Below the pieces are notes generated by a model. The model saw only the letters and a program-made list of their open reading frames with translations. It ran no database searches and had not been told where the DNA came from. Shown here in pieces: positions 61,491 through 64,000 of a stretch of DNA of 64,000 bases. The DNA is from Coprinus comatus. Lineage: Eukaryota > Basidiomycota > Agaricomycetes > Agaricales > Agaricaceae. Numbering within the stretch: the stretch's first letter is position 1; every line of letters starts with the position of its first letter. Location of the stretch: positions 62,001 through 126,000 of the forward strand of contig JAWPGT010000060.1 in assembly GCA_034638255.1 (NCBI GenBank), written 5' to 3'. A program made the translations under genes and the position numbers.

Positions 61491-61929
61491 TTGTCACAGT
61501 CAAAGATGGCATTGATATAATATGATATACCATTAGTATCTAGTATCATAGGCTGTCCCTCCATGTCTCAGTGTTATGTCCTTGAGAGTTGAATTCACCT
61601 TCAGTACTTAACCTGTTTTTTGTCATTACCAAAGAAACAGGATCCGCCATGTCAACCAGTGAAACCCACCTGGTTACAATTGATAGCATCGGATTCTTGG
61701 TATTCTCAATGATGACACTAGCCGACAGTCACCTTTCGGACTTGTAGTTAGTTCTGTGTGGAAGTGACCAAGTCATGATTTGAATCCCTCGTGATGTCGA
61801 CATCATTGACTCATAAAGCTTAACTTATGAGACAGTTCATTGAAGTCAATATCTGAACGTAGATAGTAGGATTCTCAATGTCAACGGGTAACTTCAATTG
61901 GCAAGTCCGTTTAATGAAGCTGACAACCC
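61491..61929. other. no supported gene
   Basis: Low coding potential; scattered copies of a GATTCTCAATG-like motif link it to the preceding repeats. Confidence 0.4.
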
Positions 61930-62110
61930 AGCATCAGGATTTCGCGCATGTCCTTGGAGGTACTTGAAGTTACTTAGAAAGGCATCCAAGGAGCTCCAAG
62001 TACACCCCAATAGAATTCAAAGAAGAGTAAAATTATCCTTGGAGTTCCTTGGAAAATTTGTCCCAAGGAGCTCCAAGTAGGTCCCTCTAACTTGGGTGTA
62101 CTTGAATAGC
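61930..62110. repeat. CTTGG/CCAAG-rich repeat block, left
   Basis: CCAAGGAGCTCCAAGTA occurs twice (near 61987 and 62073), with several CCTTGG palindromes between. A related block in opposite orientation is near 63780-63905, so the two may be diverged ends of one element. Confidence 0.45.
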
Positions 62111-62407
62111 TTTGAACATACTTGGACAGCACATAAAAGTTACTTTCCTACCTTGTAATTATATTTTACAGGATTTTATTTGCATTTTTGGGATAATTCA
62201 AGTACTCTCAAGGTCACACCAAGTAAGGGAATAAGGACAATAAACAAAAATATCATTGAAGTTGTAATAATACATGTGATATACTAACTTAGTCTACAGT
62301 ATTAATACATTCTTATACCTTTGTATCAGCATAGAGACTGTAATAGTGAAATAAGTAATTATTAACATAAAATGGAGAGAAAAAGCGAACCTTGGATGAT
62401 GTGTTAC

Positions 62408-63174
62408 AAAGATCACAGCACACGAAGCATGATACTCGACCGTACGGCGTGCGAGTACCAGCGTTGGAAAGGGGCGGTTAATGTGGTTATAACGAGCCTA
62501 AACACAAAAGGATTGGATAAGAAATGGGCGAGTTATTAGTTATTTAGTTGGAGAGTAATATATATATAGTAACTTACCAAAGATCTGCATGTCGGTACAT
62601 GAGTTTTGAGGGGTACGTGGTGCGGATAGTATCGCTGTAACAACGCCGTTTAGACGGTTTTAACGAACCTAAGTACAGGAGGAGTGCACAGATATTGAAT
62701 GATATATCAGTTATTTTGTTGGGGAGGAACATATGTGGTAACTTACCAGAGATGTGCATGTCGGCACAGGGGTTTTGGACAGTGTGCAGTGTAAATGGTA
62801 TCGTTCGAACGGCGTCATTTAGGTGATTTTAATGAGCCTAGATACAAAAGGAGTGCATAGATATTGAGTGACATATTAAATATTTAGTTGGGGAGGAACA
62901 TATATGGTAACTCACCAGAGAGGAGTGTGTCGGCACCGGAGTTTTGGGTGGTGCAGAGTGCGGATGGCACTGTTCGGACAGCGTCGTCAAGACGGTTGTA
63001 ATGAGCCTAAAATCATAAGGATTAAACATGTATCAAGCGAAATATTACATATTTAGTTAGAGTGACTCACCTGGGACCTAGTACCAGAGTATTGCTCACT
63101 ACACCTCCAATCCTTCCCCACAGCGCAATCAACTTCGGTCAGTCATGGAGGAGTTACGAATGGTCTAAACAAGC
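62408..63174 (-). repeat. tandem ~169-bp array of exon-like units
   Basis: On the minus strand, successive units start after a TAG acceptor at 63174, 63006, 62837, 62668 and 62498 (spacing 168-170). Three units have an exon-like part of exactly 91 nt (62916-63006, 62747-62837, 62578-62668) beginning GCTCATT or GTTCGTT and ending CTG or TTG before GTGAGTTAC or GTAAGTTAC. The 63174 unit ends at a GTGAGT after 104 nt, and the 62498 unit lost one G at its donor. Between units are ~78-nt intron-like pieces. Only 62916-63006 is open in the first frame (AHYNRLDDAVRTVPS...); the next two have TAA as the third codon. It may be a decayed gene grown by exon duplication or a non-coding satellite. Confidence 0.7.
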
Positions 63175-63779
63175 CTAGGTAAATGTCTCTATGTGAAGAA
63201 ATGAGTGAGACAGCCTCAGGATACTACAGAGTGATGACATACCAATATTATTCATGCCATACCATGAGAATTAGACCATAGCACGTGTGGCTAGGCTTGT
63301 TCGAAGCGGAAAAAAGAGCCGGTTCCAAAGAGCCAAGACGCGTGCCAAAGCGTGATGAAATGAGTACAACAGACTAAAAACATTGTATGCTGACCTTGTT
63401 CAATAAAGTGGCTGTTATAGTACAAGTACTAAACCACGCGACGCGTAACCGCCGTCATTCGAAGCAAAACGGTGAGACAATTCTAGAGAGCCTAAAAACG
63501 TGAGATTTTGTTAGGAATTGAGTGAATAGGGATGTAATGATGTGGCAGAGGTATTATGATCTCGTGAGATTGTTGCCATTGGGATGTGACGTGGAGTGAG
63601 TGATGTGTGACAAGGAGAGTAGGATGTCACACTCATCCGCTTTTTTTGCAAAGTCCAAATTTGATAACATCAAAAGTTTCAAAACATATGTGATGATCAA
63701 TAATCATTGATCAGAACAAAAACAAATAGTGTTAATAATGTAAACTAAAGTTTAACATTTTTCGTGAGCAAGTAAAGCT
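63175..63779. other. diverged continuation of the array, no gene
   Basis: More degraded units are suggested by TAG acceptors on the minus strand at about 63373 and 63491 (CGTTTTTAG then GCTCTCTAG), without clear donors at 91 nt. No ORF is supported. Confidence 0.4.
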
Positions 63780-63905
63780 TGAGGATTTACTTGGTTCTAT
63801 CCTTGACCTAACTTGGAACTAAAAAGCTCCTCAGAGTACCTTGGGACATTTTTCACCAAGGATGTACAAGTACAACAAGTAGTCTAAGCAACCCTAAGGT
63901 AGACC
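63780..63905. repeat. CTTGG/CCAAG-rich repeat block, right
   Basis: It contains ACCTTGGGACATTTTTCACCAAGGAT, similar in inverted orientation to CCTTGGAAAATTTGTCCCAAGG at 62050-62071, and repeated TACTTGG / AAGTACAA motifs. Confidence 0.4.
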
Positions 63906-64000
63906 CAAGCAAATGCGCGATTTCCTGATGAGGCCGACTTCCGAATATGGGATTTGCAATGACAACAGCATGACACTTTGAAACACAGAAATCCATCCCT

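Noticed and set aside
62408..63174. CRISPR-like repeat-spacer array
   Set aside because: Units are ~169 bp, diverged along their whole length and flanked by eukaryotic splice signals; no short identical repeats with unique spacers.

Overview
The window is nuclear DNA of a mushroom-forming basidiomycete (Agaricomycetes, most likely Agaricales). The evidence is dense genes on both strands, many 45-80 nt GT-AG introns, multicopy F-box genes, a DUF6593-type gene, a PL1 pectin lyase with tiny exons, and a Kyakuja-Dileera-Zisupton (KDZ) transposon remnant. No species is claimed.

Positions 1-50.5 kb are gene-rich. In order: the edge of a protein kinase; SEC72 and DED1 in divergent orientation; a DUF6593-like gene; a type-B carboxylesterase; two F-box/LRR-type genes; a large RTC4-domain gene; a MetX-like alpha/beta hydrolase; a 20-exon pectin lyase; a short-chain dehydrogenase beside the mitochondrial glutaredoxin gene GRX5; a ZIM17/HEP1-type zinc-finger gene; a zinc-finger protein gene; METTL16 head-to-head with an F-box gene; a 1281-residue His-rich protein followed at once by a GATA factor; and a second copy of the zinc-finger protein. 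Three intergenic stretches of about 2.8 kb (27.6-30.4, 35.0-37.8 and 44.9-47.7 kb) hold no gene I can support.

From 49.5 kb the character changes. A 5'-truncated F-box gene abuts a 5.43-kb, more GC-rich DNA transposon (50547-55974). The element has 320-bp, about 99% identical terminal inverted repeats, each with a perfect 12-bp-stem hairpin. It carries the C-terminal part of a KDZ transposase, an RNase H1 N-terminal (viroplasmin-like) domain protein, and a 6-exon accessory protein. Beyond it lie a broken F-box paralogue, a broken CK1-like kinase, unrecognised ORFs, and about 4 kb of diverged tandem repeats. The last of these includes an array in which at least four ~169-bp units each contain a 91-nt segment framed by splice signals on the minus strand. 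This end looks like a repeat-rich, gene-decaying compartment.

Functional groupings: GRX5 and ZIM17 (convergent, 137 bp apart) both serve mitochondrial Fe-S cluster and mtHsp70 biology. SEC72 and DED1 probably share a promoter, as do METTL16 and its F-box neighbour, whose start codons are 67 bp apart. The pectin lyase and carboxylesterase are secreted and fit a plant-litter lifestyle. Several genes show single-base frame breaks in A-runs, which could be real decay or assembly error.
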